Positions 1-11,177 are shown, numbered from the stretch's first letter. The stretch is 64,000 nt of DNA from Meghimatium bilineatum (GCA_034231615.1 CM067306.1:36562071-36626070); one strand, 5' to 3'. A program made the numbers and translations. Notes: generated from the letters alone by a model not told the origin.

Positions 1-480
1 TACTACCTGGAAGGAAGTCTGGCAATCTTACGGGGACACCTATCCGGACCAGATATCGCATATTCAAGCAAGCGCACGCTTTGTATGACTTCTTCAGCAC
101 ACCCCATCCAAAACTTTCCTCTCTTTAGTCTACTAACTTTCACACTCTGTATTTCAGTATGCAGTGGGTGCTCTATATCAGCACTGATTTGGAGTTAGGC
201 TCTTGCTCTGTACAACTGTAATCATGTTCCATAGTCAAGTAAGGATCATAGTATTAGTACAGATTTGTCCCTTGTACACCTAAGAATATTACACATTACC
301 TCATTCTGTATCTTATCCAACCTTTCTGCATATGGCTGAGCATCATAATTACAATGCATACTCTATCACAGAAGCAACCAAACCCTGGTATAGAAGAAAT
401 AGCAACCTCTGTTTACTCTGATCAGCAGACATTACTTTCATTGCTGAGAGTTCTAACCAACACACCCAAACCTATTACAG
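1..480. other. No recognised feature
   Basis: Ordinary AT-rich sequence. A short open stretch at the very start (about 1-100) reads through the window edge, but I recognise nothing in it. Confidence 0.4.
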
Positions 481-556
481 TCACATCCCATTATAACAAC
501 TAGGTCTGTACTGACAAAATATATATGTACAAACAGAAATTCACTATGAGTTATGA
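474..556 (-). mobile_element. Partial pogo/Tigger-type MITE
   Basis: Matches about half of the MITE at 3379-3557 (TCCCATTATAACAA, then CTGACAAAATATATATGTA and CAGAAATTCACTA). Only one end is present, with no opposite terminal repeat. Confidence 0.5.
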
Positions 557-680
557 CTTCAGGTTGTCATCAGCACACTCCTGACAAGTCCTGACACACT
601 CCTGACAGGTGCTCACTCCAATCCTCATCTCAATAAATTCATCAGTGTAGCATCTGAGTTTCCGTTCTGTGCTAATTTAT

Positions 681-805
681 CAGTCTATTCATATTCTTCT
701 TCTTTGGCGTTCAGCATCTGTGGTCATGCTATACCATCAGGCCTGTCGTCAAGACGAAGTCCACTGTCTTCTCCAGGTCACATTGGCCACTCAACAGCCT
801 TTGCC
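681..805 (-). repeat. LINE or retroposon 3'-end fragment, GAA tail
   Basis: Its reverse complement resembles 3890-4012: both read TGGCCA, then GTGACCTGGA, then GTGGACTT, then ACAGGCCTGA, and end in an AAGAAGAAG-type tail. A two-copy dispersed repeat; the parent element is not in the window. The short reading frames over it are not genes. Confidence 0.6.
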
Positions 806-1178
806 CCAAGTCTGTATCCTCTGGTCAGTTCTGCTGTCTCTGTTCTTTGTATGTTGGGCAGTCCTAAAGTATGTGTTCCGGGGTCTGGGTTCCGGATCCG
901 CATGGACATTCATCCGTGCATGAGATCCTCAATCAGTAAAGGTGACCCAACAGTCTGCAGTGGTCTGATCTAAGGCGAAATATTGTGGTCTGTTGTCTAT
1001 TTATATATCTTTTATGTTTCACTTTATGAGCAGTTTTATGTAACTGAATATTTGTATATTAGATGAATGACAGTAAAACTATGCTGCATCCTTTGAAGAG
1101 CAGAAGGATTGTCTATTTGCACTGACATATGTCACCACAGACTGCATTTTTAATTAAATGCAACATTACATTGCTTCT

Positions 1179-1298
1179 GTGTAGTCACCAAATTTTGCTC
1201 TGTGTCACTTCTACAGCTGTGTACTCACCAAATTTTGCTCTGTGTCACTTCTACAGCTGTGTACTCACCCAATTTTGCTCTGTGTCATTTCTACAGCT
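1179..1298. repeat. 40 bp tandem repeat, 3 copies
   Basis: Unit begins GTGTACTCACCAAATTTTGC and recurs at 1179, 1219 and 1259. Copies are nearly identical. Confidence 0.85.
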
Positions 1299-1323
1299 GT
1301 AAAAATATTCCATAAAAAATAAA

Positions 1324-2285
1324 CAAACTAATCAACAGCCTCCGTGTTCATAAAAATTAGTCAACAGCCTCCATATCCATAAAAAATCTGTCAACAGTGT
1401 CTGTGACCATCGCAAATTAGTCAACAGCCTCAGTGTCCATAACAAATTAGTCAACAGACTCAGCTTCTATAACAAATTAGTAAACAGCCTCCAATTCCAT
1501 AACATATTAGTCAACAGTCTCAGCTTCTATAACAAATTACTCAACAGACTCAGCTTCTATAACAAATTAGTCAACAGCCTCCAATTCCATAACATATTAG
1601 TCAACAGTCTCAGCTTCTATAACAAATTAGTCAACAGACTCAGCTTCTATAACAAATTAGTCAACAGCCTCCATGTCCATAACATATTAGTCAACAGTCT
1701 CAGCTTCTATAACAAATTAGTCAACAGACTCAGCTTCTATAACAAATTAGTCAACAGCCTCCAATTTCATAACATATTAGTCAACAGTCTCAGCTTCTAT
1801 AACAAATTAGTCAACAGACTCAGCTTCTATAACAAATTAGTCAACAGCCTCCATGTCCATAACATATTAGTCAACAGTCTCAGCTTCTATAACAAATTAG
1901 TCAACAGCCTCCAATTCCATAACATATTAGTCAACAGTCTCAGCTTCTATAACAAATTAGTCAACAGACTCAGCTTCTATAACAAATTAGTCAACAGCCT
2001 CCATGTCCATAACATATTAGTCAACAGTCTCAGCTTCTATAACAAATTAGTCAACAGCCTCCATGTCCATAACATATTAGTCAACAGTCTCAGCTTCTAT
2101 AACAAATTAGTCAACAGTCTCAGCTTCTATAACAAATTAGTCAACAGTCTCAGCTTCTATAACAAATTAGTCAACAGCCTCCATGTCCATAACATATTAG
2201 TCAACAGACTCAGCTTCTATAACAAATTAGTCAACAGACTCAGCTTCTATAACAAATTAGTCAACAGCCTCCAATTCCATAACAT
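1324..2285. repeat. 30 bp minisatellite with 90 bp higher-order pattern
   Basis: About 32 copies of a 30 bp unit built on AACAAATTAGTCAACAG. Three variants occur: one ending ACTCAGCTTCTAT, one ending CCTCCAATTCCAT or CCTCCATGTCCAT, and one starting AACATATTAG. They mostly follow one another in fixed order, giving a 90 bp higher-order repeat. The left edge (1324-1440) is degenerate; the right edge at 2285 is abrupt. Confidence 0.95.
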
Positions 2286-2289
2286 TCTT

Positions 2290-3270
2290 ATCAGATTTTC
2301 CACATAAAAACTTTGTAATATTGAAAAATCCACCATTTAGTAATATTGTAATATTTAAAAATTCAACGTATAGTAGTGTCGCTAGATGTTTGGTTTATAT
2401 GTATCTCAATTTTCAATGTACATATTAAAGTCATGGTAGTTCTTTACCATCTTCTCACTGCAGTAGCACAGGAAAGAATTCACTAATTCTCAACTGACAA
2501 ATATTCTTTCATTCTCTGTCTTGAAGTGCACTTTATTAACCCTTTACTTGCTAATATTGTTCTCAGTAACCGATTCCAGCTGTGCCAAATTCTTTCCCAA
2601 ATAATTTTTCCTCTGTGCTGAATCCTTCTTTTGGTCTAAAAATTAAAAGAACTCTCATCATGCTGGATTTTTATTGGCACCAGAAAATATATACCACATG
2701 GATGGATGGTTGACACAAACTGGCATTTGGCAATTTCAGAGTGAAATCATTTTTAGCAATGAGAAGATAGAATACCACACAAAAAACAACTCATCAATAG
2801 CAGAGATAAAGGAAAGAATAAACTTTTTCATAGCAGCTAATGTGTTAACGAAATCAGCTTTTGTTAAATATTTACTATTATATTCAAATTAATAATTTGT
2901 TATTCTTGTATCGAATGAGTGGGCAGCTGTAATGATTGTGTTGGTATGGGAAAAAAAACACAATGTTAAGAGTAGTCAAATAATTACTTTTTCTGAAAGT
3001 ATTGCATTTACTTTGTTACCAACATATTCTTGTCTTCTGTGCTTAGAAAGTGATTATTACAAATTAAGATAGGAATAGGTCTATTATTGGAACTCATAAA
3101 ACTATTATGTCTTGTAGTAGAACAAATAAACATAAATTTAATCTAAAGTACTGTATGTCTCTAACCAATGGTTTTATGCCACAGGTGGGAAAAAAACAAA
3201 TAGGCCTACATGCACAGGTCAAATCCTACCTGAAAAACCATTTTTACTAGCCCATCAGGTTATATTATGA
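2290..3270. other. No recognised feature
   Basis: AT-rich sequence. A 72-codon open stretch at 2674-2892 has no recognisable motif and is probably chance. Confidence 0.4.
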
Positions 3271-3274
3271 CTAG

Positions 3275-3640
3275 TATATGCACTGCATGGGCAAGGTACC
3301 AGATTCGAATCCTGCCGCAGGCAATTGTGCATCTGAACCATTAAAAAAGCAGTGGTAAATTACTAAATGTAATTTATACAATCAAATCCCGTTATAACAA
3401 CTTGGTCTGGACTGACAAAATATGTATGTAATAACAGAAATTCGCTTTATACATTACAAACAATAGAGAGTAAATATATATAATTGGTGATTTTAAAGTG
3501 TTGCTATAGAAGAAAATTTATTATAAAAGGATGCGCTATAGAGGGCTTCCTCCACTGTATTACCTAGAAAATCATTACAGCCATAAAATGCTGGATTGAT
3601 TTCTACATCCTGAATAAAATATGCTACCAATATGCACTGT
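3275..3640 (+). mobile_element. tRNA-headed SINE, split by a MITE
   Basis: The B-box-like AGATTCGAATCCT lies near 3301. The body matches 49680-49860: ATTGTGCATC, then GTGGTAAATTACTAAATGTA, then CCTAGAAAATCATTACAGCC and GCTGGATTGATTTCTACATC. The body is interrupted at 3379-3557 by a MITE and continues on both sides. Confidence 0.7.
3379..3557 (-). mobile_element. Pogo/Tigger-type MITE (179 bp) with TA duplication
   Basis: Same family as 17112-17288. The right end, reversed, starts CAGTGGAGGAAGCC; the left end is a decayed CAATCAAATCCCGTTATAAC. It is flanked by TA at 3377-3378 and 3558-3559, the target expected for Tc1/mariner/pogo elements. It has no coding capacity. It sits inside a SINE, so it is younger than that SINE. 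Confidence 0.75.
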
Positions 3641-3884
3641 ACCTTAGCACAGGACATACCAAATCACAAGCTATCTTAGCCAAACTGTCACATGTGATGC
3701 TAAAACAGTTATAATGAGAAAATGATTGTCAGACCTGTGATGCTCCTAGTTGAAAACGAGTTCAAAAGAGGATTCCATGCACAGATTAATTTCCATGTGA
3801 ATATATAATCCAACACCAATGCCAACACATACTTTAGGGCTGCCCAACATGCAAAGAGCAGAGACTGCAGGTCTGGCTAGAGAA

Positions 3885-4015
3885 TCCAGATTTTAGGCAA
3901 ATGCTATGGCTATGGAGTGGCCACTCTGACCTGGAAAGGATAGTGGACTTTGCCTGGACAACAGGCCTGACATTCTAACATGACAGTAGTTGCTCAATGC
4001 AGAAGAAGTCAGACT
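3885..4015 (+). repeat. LINE or retroposon 3'-end fragment, GAA tail
   Basis: Partner of 681-805 in opposite orientation. It contains AGTGGCCACTCTGACCTGGA and ends in AGAAGAAGTC. Confidence 0.55.
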
Positions 4016-4890
4016 GAAATAGATTTCTAGAGACTTTGCTTTCTCCTCATCTTGATTTGACGTTTTACATTAAAAGCAACAGGAGCATATAACTTCAAAC
4101 ATAGCAAGATAAAGTATTTTAATATTAGAAAAGTATTTTTTGAGGTTGGTGACAAAAGCTAAGAATTCCTTTGGAACTTCAAAAAACCTAAAAAGCTTTT
4201 CCACATTGATTGGCTGGAAGGATTGACCCAATACCAAAAGGATCATTCTGAATTTGTTCTGCTGACCCAAAAATATTGCCCATTCTGATTTACATTCTAA
4301 GATGTAGCTGTCCCTCAATACTTTATTTCATCTTTCCATTTTCAGTATTGCATTTCTTTTACACATGAGGCTTTAATCCAGCCTTCTAGAACCATTTTCA
4401 GCAATTTTGTTTTTATATAACCAAAATATTGGACTGACTTAACTTTAACATGACTCATAAAATACCAAAGAAAACAAAGCTTTATTAATTGTCTATTCCT
4501 GGTTGAGTTGTTGTTAGGGAGATTGTTTGTCCAGTGAATCCAGGATGATCATATAAACAGTCAAAACTGATATCATGCAGTGAATATAATTATTGTTAAA
4601 TTAGTATAAGAATGTTAACTTGTTTGTTTGTTTGTTTTTATATCCAGGAATTAGAGCAATAGAGTATCATTTTGTGCAATGTGATTTTAGGGAGCTTTAT
4701 TTTATACCCAATATGCTCAACTCTCAGCTTGAGCAACACTTTCAAAGGAAGCTTCCTACTCGGAGGGGGTAAAAAATAATTGTATAGATGAAGTGATTCG
4801 GGGTTTCGGGAGTGAAGACTCAGTATATACAGTATATGCATGTCATCTAATAGGGGTTTGCTTTGCATGGTAGGTGGTCTGTGTGACACT
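4015..4890. other. No recognised feature
   Basis: AT-rich sequence with a short TTGT run at 4620-4636. Open stretches here have no known motif. Confidence 0.4.
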
Positions 4891-4898
4891 GGTGAAAA

Positions 4899-5003
4899 TC
4901 TGAAGCCTTCCATATGTGGACAAACCTTGAAGTCTTCCATTTGTGGATAAACCTTGAAGCCTTCCATATGTGGACAAACCTTGAAGTGTTCCATATGTGG
5001 ATT
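4899..5003. repeat. 27 bp tandem repeat, 4 copies
   Basis: Unit CTTGAAGCCTTCCATATGTG plus GACAAAC repeats with period 27. Copies differ at one to three positions. Confidence 0.85.
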
Positions 5004-5250
5004 GTGTTTAATAATTACCAGCTTCAAGTTCATTAAATATCACATCATTTTAGAGTGGAATACTTCAGATTATAATTCACTACAGCAGAAGAGGATGGAA
5101 TGTCTTGGGTTGTATTCTGGTACAGCACTACAGGATAATCCATCTTAAATTGGATGGATTATATCATTTCCACCTTCAGTACAACATTACAGAATAGATT
5201 GCCTTAAGTTTTACTCAAGCACATTACAGGATACTTAAACTCTGGTACAA

Positions 5251-6600
5251 CATATGAAATGGTCTACTTTAGTTCTGCTTCAGTGCAATGTTACATGATA
5301 GAATGTCTGTTCTACTCTGGTACAACATATGAAATGGTCTACTTTAGTTCTGCTTCAGTGCAATGTTACATGATAGAATGTCTGTTCTACTCTGGTACAA
5401 CATATGAAATGGTCTACTTTAGTTCTGCTTCAGTGCAATGTTACATGATAGAATGTCTGTTCTACTCTGGTACAACATATAAAATGGTCTACTTTAGTTC
5501 TGCTTCAGTGCAATGTTACATGATAGAATGTCTGTTCTACTCTGGTACAACATATGAAATGGTCTACTTTAGTTCTGCTTCAGTGCAATGTTACATGATA
5601 GAATGTCTGTTCTACTCTGGTACAACATATGAAATGGTCTACTTTAGTTCTGCTTCAGTGCAATGTTACATGATAGAATGTCTGTTCTACTCTGGTACAA
5701 CATATAAAATGGTCTAATTTAGTTCTGCTTCAGTGCAATGTTACATGATAGAATGTCTGTTCTACTCTGGTACAACATATAAAATGGTCTACTTTAGTTC
5801 TGCTTCAGTGCAATGTTACATGATAGAATGTCTGTTCTACTCTGGTACAACATATAAAATGGTCTACTTTAGTTCTGCTTCAGTGCAATGTTACATGATA
5901 GAATGTCTGTTCTACTCTGGTACAACATATAAAATGGTCTACTTTAGTTCTGCTTCAGTGCAATGTTACATGATAGAATGTCTGTTCTACTCTGGTACAA
6001 CATATAAAATGGTCTACTTTAGTTCTGCTTCAGTGCAATGTTACATGATAGAATGTCTGTTCTACTCTGGTATAACATATGAAATGGTCTACTTTAGTTC
6101 TGCTTCAGTGCAATGTTACATGATAGAATGTCTGTTCTACTCTGGTACAACATATAAAATGGTCTACTTTAGTTCTGCTTCAGTGCAATGTTACATGATA
6201 GAATGTCTGTTCTACTCTGGTACAACATATAAAATGGTCTACTTTAGTTCTGCTTCAGTGCAATGTTACATGATAGAATGTCTGTTCTACTCTGGTACAA
6301 CATATGAAATGGTCTACTTTAGTTCTGCTTCAGTGCAATGTTACATGATAGAATGTCTGTTCTACTCTGGTACAACATATGAAATGGTCTACTTTAGTTC
6401 TGCTTCAGTGCAATGTTACATGATAGAATGTCTGTTCTACTCTGGTACAACATATGAAATGGTCTACTTTAGTTCTGCTTCAGTGCAATGTTACATGATA
6501 GAATGTCTGTTCTACTCTGGTACAACATATGAAATGGTCTACTTTAGTTCTGCTTCAGTGCAATGTTACATGATAGAATGTCTGTTCTACTCTGGTACAA
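5251..6600. repeat. 75 bp minisatellite, exactly 18 copies
   Basis: Eighteen nearly identical 75 bp units (1350 bp) starting CATATGAAATGGTCTACTTT. The main variant is a G/A change in the sixth base (CATATG or CATATA). Unit 7 has TAC to TAA near 5716, and unit 12 follows a T variant (GGTATAACA). Since 75 is a multiple of three, one frame stays open across most of the array, but the reading has no start context, no known domain and a stop in unit 7, so I do not call a gene. Degenerate relatives of the unit lie at 5060-5250. Confidence 0.97.
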
Positions 6601-6609
6601 TTCCATGTT

Positions 6610-7370
6610 TGAATCTACCATAACTTGAGCTTCTGCCATTACACATATCTGTATCATCTGACAGTTCCCAACCATACATCATAAATCTCAGGTCAGCAGC
6701 TACATCATGTACACATATCCACATGTACAACATCTTGAAGCTGTTATTGTACTAATACATCTGTTATATTTTATGTAAGCTCTATACACATCTTAATCGT
6801 AATGAGCCTAGTAAGGAATATATTTATGCCTACACATCTTAATCATAACGAACCTAATAATTAATCTATGTATGTCTACATATCTTAATCATAACAGGGC
6901 TAATAAGGAACCTATTTAACTAGACTACTACAGCAACAACTACAAGTAGTGAATAATTAGCATAAATACACTTCAACATATGTTGGAAGAACTAAGAGCC
7001 TATGGGCATACCTGCTGACCCGTAAAATTTACCTCTACAATGTTATCTTTACAGCTATATTTGGTCATGTAACCTCATCACTGATGTAATCTTTTTCGTA
7101 ATTCTTCAAATTATAACCTTTCCTGGCAATGTAGGTAGATTTATTCAAAGGAAGGGTCTTCACAACAATTTTATAAAGTTTTGTACTAAAGATAATAGAG
7201 GTGGCTTTATTGTGAGATCATAAAGAAGACTTCAAAACCAACATCAGTATGATGATGATAGTGTGAGCAGGTAGCTCCTGATATCCCATAGCCTTTTAAA
7301 AATAAAATCACAGGTCCTCCTCCTCAGTTGAGTAAGTGTGGTGACACCTGAACTCATTTTTTGTCTCTTG
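6610..7370. repeat. Weak 56 bp triplication, otherwise nothing recognised
   Basis: Three diverged copies around CACATCTTAATCATAACGAA lie at about 6785-6925. The rest shows no feature. Confidence 0.55.
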
Positions 7371-7394
7371 ACATGATTGTGTTTGGGGGGGGGG

Positions 7395-7530
7395 GGAGGG
7401 TTATGGGTGATTGTTTATTCCCCGAAGGGAGGAATGGTAGGATAATCATATCCTGCCAAGAGCACAACACACACTTCTAGGCCAATTAGTTCATCAGATC
7501 TATGGACCCATCTTCAGTGATGGCACATCT
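7395..7530. repeat. Dispersed repeat, copy 1
   Basis: Resembles 47738-47850: TTATTCCCCGAAGGGAGGAA, then ATATCCTGCCAAGAG, then CTAGGCCAATTAGTT, against CTTAGTCCCCGAAGGAAGG, ATCCTACCAGGAGAG and CTGGGCCAACTAATA. Preceded by a run of 13 or 14 G. Nature of the element unknown. Confidence 0.5.
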
Positions 7531-7846
7531 AGCATTCCCTAACACCTCAGAGTCTGCTACAAAAGGACAACGGTGCAATTTCTGCTGGCCTGCATCTCTT
7601 CCCTATTCGTGGAGAAAAATTGACAGAAGACAAAAGTAAGAAATCGAGATAAGGAATACAGTGACAATAATAGATAAGTGTTGTCAGCCTACCCCCAGTT
7701 TTCATTAGTCGTCTCCTAGGATATGCATAGAAAGAAGACAGTGGTCTTATTTGTTTTTGCACCATGAACTAGAAGTCATGGCCACTGTAGCCACATGAGT
7801 GAACATAAATTAGAAGAACATAAATATTAAACCATTGATTCCCACT

Positions 7847-7999
7847 GAAGACGGATGTGTCTGGTCATTGGTGCAAATAAAACAGCGACACAGCGCATTT
7901 CCATTCTCTGGACTACATCCTGCTAGAAATCTAGTAGGACAATGGTCTTGCTACAAAGGAGATCCAGCAGGAGTTTAAGAATGAATGATGAAGAAGAAG
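7847..7999 (+). mobile_element. GAA-tailed retroposon, short form
   Basis: Carries GAAGACGGATGTGTC, then TGGACTACATCCTGCT, then GATCCAGCAGGAGTTT, and ends in GAAGAAGAAGAA. At least seven copies lie in the window. The A-rich simple tail suggests spread by retroposition; no tRNA-like head is visible. Confidence 0.8.
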
Positions 8000-8530
8000 A
8001 AACCATTGATTCATGATTTCAGCAGCAGATAGGCTATTATAATTTCCAAATTTATTTTTCTGAATATAGGTTTTTCTGATTTGTATAGTTTTTTAATGTA
8101 TGACTTTGTGGGGCTTTTTTACAGGATTCTATCTAAACCGATTGACAGGTATATTAAGGCTTATGGGTATACTCACAATGTCATATAATTAATTCTGCAA
8201 ATACATTATTAAGTCACACATATTACTATAGAATGTTCTGAAATCTATGTCTACAAAACTGTGCAAGATATTCTGTTGAATTGTTCCTGACTTGCATGTA
8301 AAATGTAGCTTACTATGCATTAAAAAAAATTTAATGACATTTCTTGCTGATGTAGTTATTAATGAATCCATTATTTCTCTACTGAATTTGCTGAAAATTA
8401 TATTTTCATTTTGAGAAGGAGAGTAAAAACAATATCTTATCAGTCAATGATGTATTCTGTTTTATCTTTTGTGGATTATTTTTATACCAACACTCTGTTA
8501 CAATGTTAAACATGGTATTTACTATTCTCT
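8000..8530. other. No recognised feature
   Basis: AT-rich sequence without repeats or plausible coding sequence. Confidence 0.4.
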
Positions 8531-8534
8531 CAGC

Positions 8535-8650
8535 AAAGAAGAATCATTACATGTGAAATGAAATGTCTGAGAAAATCTGCACTGTTTACTAAACTAGATA
8601 CAAAAGAAATCAGGAAAAGAGTAGGTATGCCATATATTGAGCAGATCAAA
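8535..8650 (+). pseudogene. LINE C-terminal fragment
   Basis: One frame gives CEMKCLRKSALFTKLD followed by EIRKRVG, which matches the segment after the reverse transcriptase of RTE-like LINEs (MKYLRR...RRD..RN.EIRKRL). Too short to assign to a family with certainty. Confidence 0.6.
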
Positions 8651-8775
8651 CTACAGTAAGTAGTACAGTAAGGTTGGCTCACCTTATGAGAATGAACAGA
8701 TCACATCAAATAGACAGTGTGTGGAGTATTTGAACTAACCACTATCATTATACACAGTATTGGTTCTAGTTCAAC

Positions 8776-9343
8776 TCAAATGATGTTCTTCGACGTGTAA
8801 CATCAAGACTAGCATCAGTGTTTAATGATGTTCTTCGATGTGTAACATCAAGACTAATATCAGTGTTTAATGATGTTCTTCGATGTGTAACATCAAGACT
8901 AATATCAGTGTTTAATGATGTTCTTTGATGTGTAACATCAAGACTAATATCAGTGTTTAATGATGTTCTTTGATGTGTAACATCAAGACTAATATCAGTG
9001 TTTAATGATGTTCTTTGATGTGTAACATCAAGACTAATATCAGTGTTTAATGATGTTCTTTGATGTGTAACATCAAGACTAATATCAGTGTTTAATGATG
9101 TTCTTTGATGTGTAACATCAAGACTAATATCAGTGTTTAATGATGTTCTTTGATGTGTAACATCAAGACTAGTATCTGGGTTTAATGATGTTCTTCGATG
9201 TGTAACATCAAGATTAGTGTCAGTGTTTAATGATGTTCTTCGATGTGTAACATCAAGATTAGTGTCAGTGTTTAATGATGTTCTTCAACATGTAACATCA
9301 AGACTAGTATCAGTGTTTAATGATGATCTTTGACGTGTAACAT
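8776..9343. repeat. 45 bp minisatellite, 12 copies plus part
   Basis: Unit TTTAATGATGTTCTTCGATG plus TGTAACATCAAGACTAATATCAGTG, period 45. Each unit contains the inverted pair TGATGTT / AACATCA separated by 11 bases, so single strands could form one short hairpin per unit. Ends within a few bases of the next array. Confidence 0.95.
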
Positions 9344-9344
9344 A

Positions 9345-9567
9345 CAATCCATACCACCCATACAATCCATACCACCCATAAAGCACATACCACCCATAAC
9401 ACACATACCACCCATAAAACACATACCACCCATACAATCCATACCACCCATAAACCACATACCACCCATAAAACACATACCACCCATAAAACACATACCA
9501 CCCATAAAGCACATACCACCCATACAATCCATACCACCCATAAAACACCACCCGTACAACCTATACC
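9345..9567. repeat. 18 bp minisatellite, about 12 copies
   Basis: Unit CATACCACCCATAAARCA, period 18, with variants in the last third (ACAATC, AAGCA, AACAC). Several frames stay open on both strands because the period is a multiple of three; they are not genes. Confidence 0.95.
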
Positions 9568-9569
9568 AC

Positions 9570-10060
9570 CATACAACCCTCCTAAATATTTCCCTTCCCT
9601 TTTTTTTTTACTTACTTCTACAAATACGGTAATGTCAAGCTCTAACTTGGAGAGGGGTAGTGGACCCTTAAACACCCTCATCCTCTTCTTTACCTACAGA
9701 TTTAGATTTATGAGAATGTTGTGAAAGTATTACTTGAACCTCGACATCCAATATTTGTATGGTCACGCACTTTGATATAGTCTAAAATCTAAAAGAATTC
9801 GTTGTCATGTTTGAACATGTGTGCCTTACCACGAGTAAGCTACATTCCTATACCAATTGTTTCAAAAGTATTGTTATGTTTGGTTCAATTGTAGGTAATT
9901 CCGTGTGAATACATCAGTTGCTTGTACTACATATCTAAGTTTGACCTATCTAAGTAAGAGTTAATAACAATTACCTTTTGATTATTATCTCTGAATGCTA
10001 TCGGTTGGGTTCGTAACTGTTCTTAACAATGCTATATATTTCCTATATGTTATGGTTGGT
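9570..10060. other. No recognised feature
   Basis: A polypyrimidine run near 9590-9612 follows the array. Otherwise nothing identifiable. Confidence 0.4.
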
Positions 10061-10063
10061 TGG

Positions 10064-10104
10064 TTGCTGATCCAGCGGTCCATGGGCTCATTCCCTTTGA
10101 CCCA
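10064..10104 (-). repeat. Short dispersed 3' end around CCATGG, copy 1
   Basis: TTGCTGATCCAGCGGTCCAT followed by GGGCTCAT and CTTTGACCCA. It is shared with 11141-11177, 49127-49160 and 61594-61634. A GGTT run (10055-10066) sits where a LINE tail would be if the element reads on the minus strand. Confidence 0.75.
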
Positions 10105-10194
10105 ATCCTATATTTTATAAGCGTTATAAAAATACAATAGTATATTTAACTGAGATTATATACGGTCTCCACCTAGATATGTGTCAACTGATCG

Positions 10195-10470
10195 GGGTCC
10201 GAATAGAGAGTAAAGAATAGGCATTATTTACCTTCCGTGAATGTCGCTCATGAGGTGACTAAAGAGGTTTCAGGTTGGAGTTGTCTGTACTATCCCATAT
10301 AAGATTAAAATGACGCATGGGCTATACTGAAGTCGGATTTATCAGGCCAAAATGCACAGATATTGCAGCTACGCTGTAATGTAAACCATGACAAAATGCA
10401 TTTCTTTCTCTGTACTACATCCTGCTGATCTGTAGGAGTGTGAGAGGAAAATCAAAAGAAAAATAGGAAG
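10195..10470 (+). mobile_element. GAA-tailed retroposon, long form
   Basis: Matches the roughly 270 bp long form: AGAGTAAAGAATAG, then GGTGACTAAAGAGGTTT, then GTCGGATTTATCAGGCC, then TGTAAACCATGACA, then TACATCCTGCTGATCTG. The tail is A-rich with few GAA units. Confidence 0.75.
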
Positions 10471-10699
10471 TAAAGGTTGGAATAATACGGCTCGTCCGCC
10501 ATATTGGGCCCGCATAGACATTATTACTGGTCCGCCAGCTGAATTAGAAGAACCATATGCACTAGCTCCCTGTAGGGTCATTTGCAGCTCTAGCAGAAAG
10601 ACTAAACAAAAGATGTTTGATCGCATACCACTCGACAAAGCTTAATCCGGCCTACGACATAGATTTTCTGCAATTACCATTCTGCAGGTACTCTGTAAC

Positions 10700-10985
10700 A
10701 AACTATATATCAAGTGACATATTCTTTCCAGAAGGTTGTCTGCGTCGTGGATACTGTGAACGGATCTTTACCCCGGACAAGCAGGCCTGCATTGGTCAGA
10801 GATGTGTCCATACATTATTCGATGTCGCTTGTCCATCGTCTTCTTGGTCTTTCCCTTCTTCTCTTTTCCGGTACTCTAGCCTCCATAATCAACCTTTCAT
10901 GGAATTATGTCTATTTAAGTGTCCAAAATACTGTATCTTCCGTCTTGTGATTGTATTTAGAAGCCACCCTTCATTTAGTTTCAGT
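10700..10985 (-). pseudogene. LINE C-terminal fragment
   Basis: The minus strand encodes, with breaks, KIQYFGHLNRHNSMKG and a basic glycine-rich stretch, typical of RTE-like LINEs after the reverse transcriptase (YFGH..R...LE..I..G....R.RGR). Confidence 0.6.
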
Positions 10986-11140
10986 AATTTCAAAATAAAT
11001 ACCAACATAAATGCAACATGTCATACTAGATCTTAGGGCAGATATCTCCTATTTTCAAAAATAAACATGTGAACAGGAACACAAAATTACACTATATGAA
11101 ACAATCATCATAACAACATTATGCTACCAATGTCAAAAGT

Positions 11141-11177
11141 GGGTCTAAGAACATAGCCCATGGACCGCTGGATCAAC
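11141..11177 (+). repeat. Short dispersed 3' end around CCATGG, copy 2
   Basis: GGGTCTAAGAACATAGCCCA then TGGACCGCTGGATCAAC, followed by an AACAAACAACC tail. Inverted relative to 10064-10104, about 1.04 kb away. Confidence 0.7.

Noticed and set aside
1324-2285. CRISPR-like array of regularly spaced repeats
   Set aside because: Repeats are contiguous with no unique spacers, and the DNA is animal.
8776-9343. CRISPR-like or regulatory array with hairpin units
   Set aside because: The whole 45 bp unit is conserved, so there are no spacers; it is a minisatellite.
9285-9681. Overlapping open frames on both strands over the 18 bp array
   Set aside because: An 18 bp period is a multiple of three and lacks stops in several frames; no start context or domain.
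10617-11036. 139-codon plus-strand frame
   Set aside because: The minus strand of the same region carries recognisable LINE motifs; the plus frame is its shadow.
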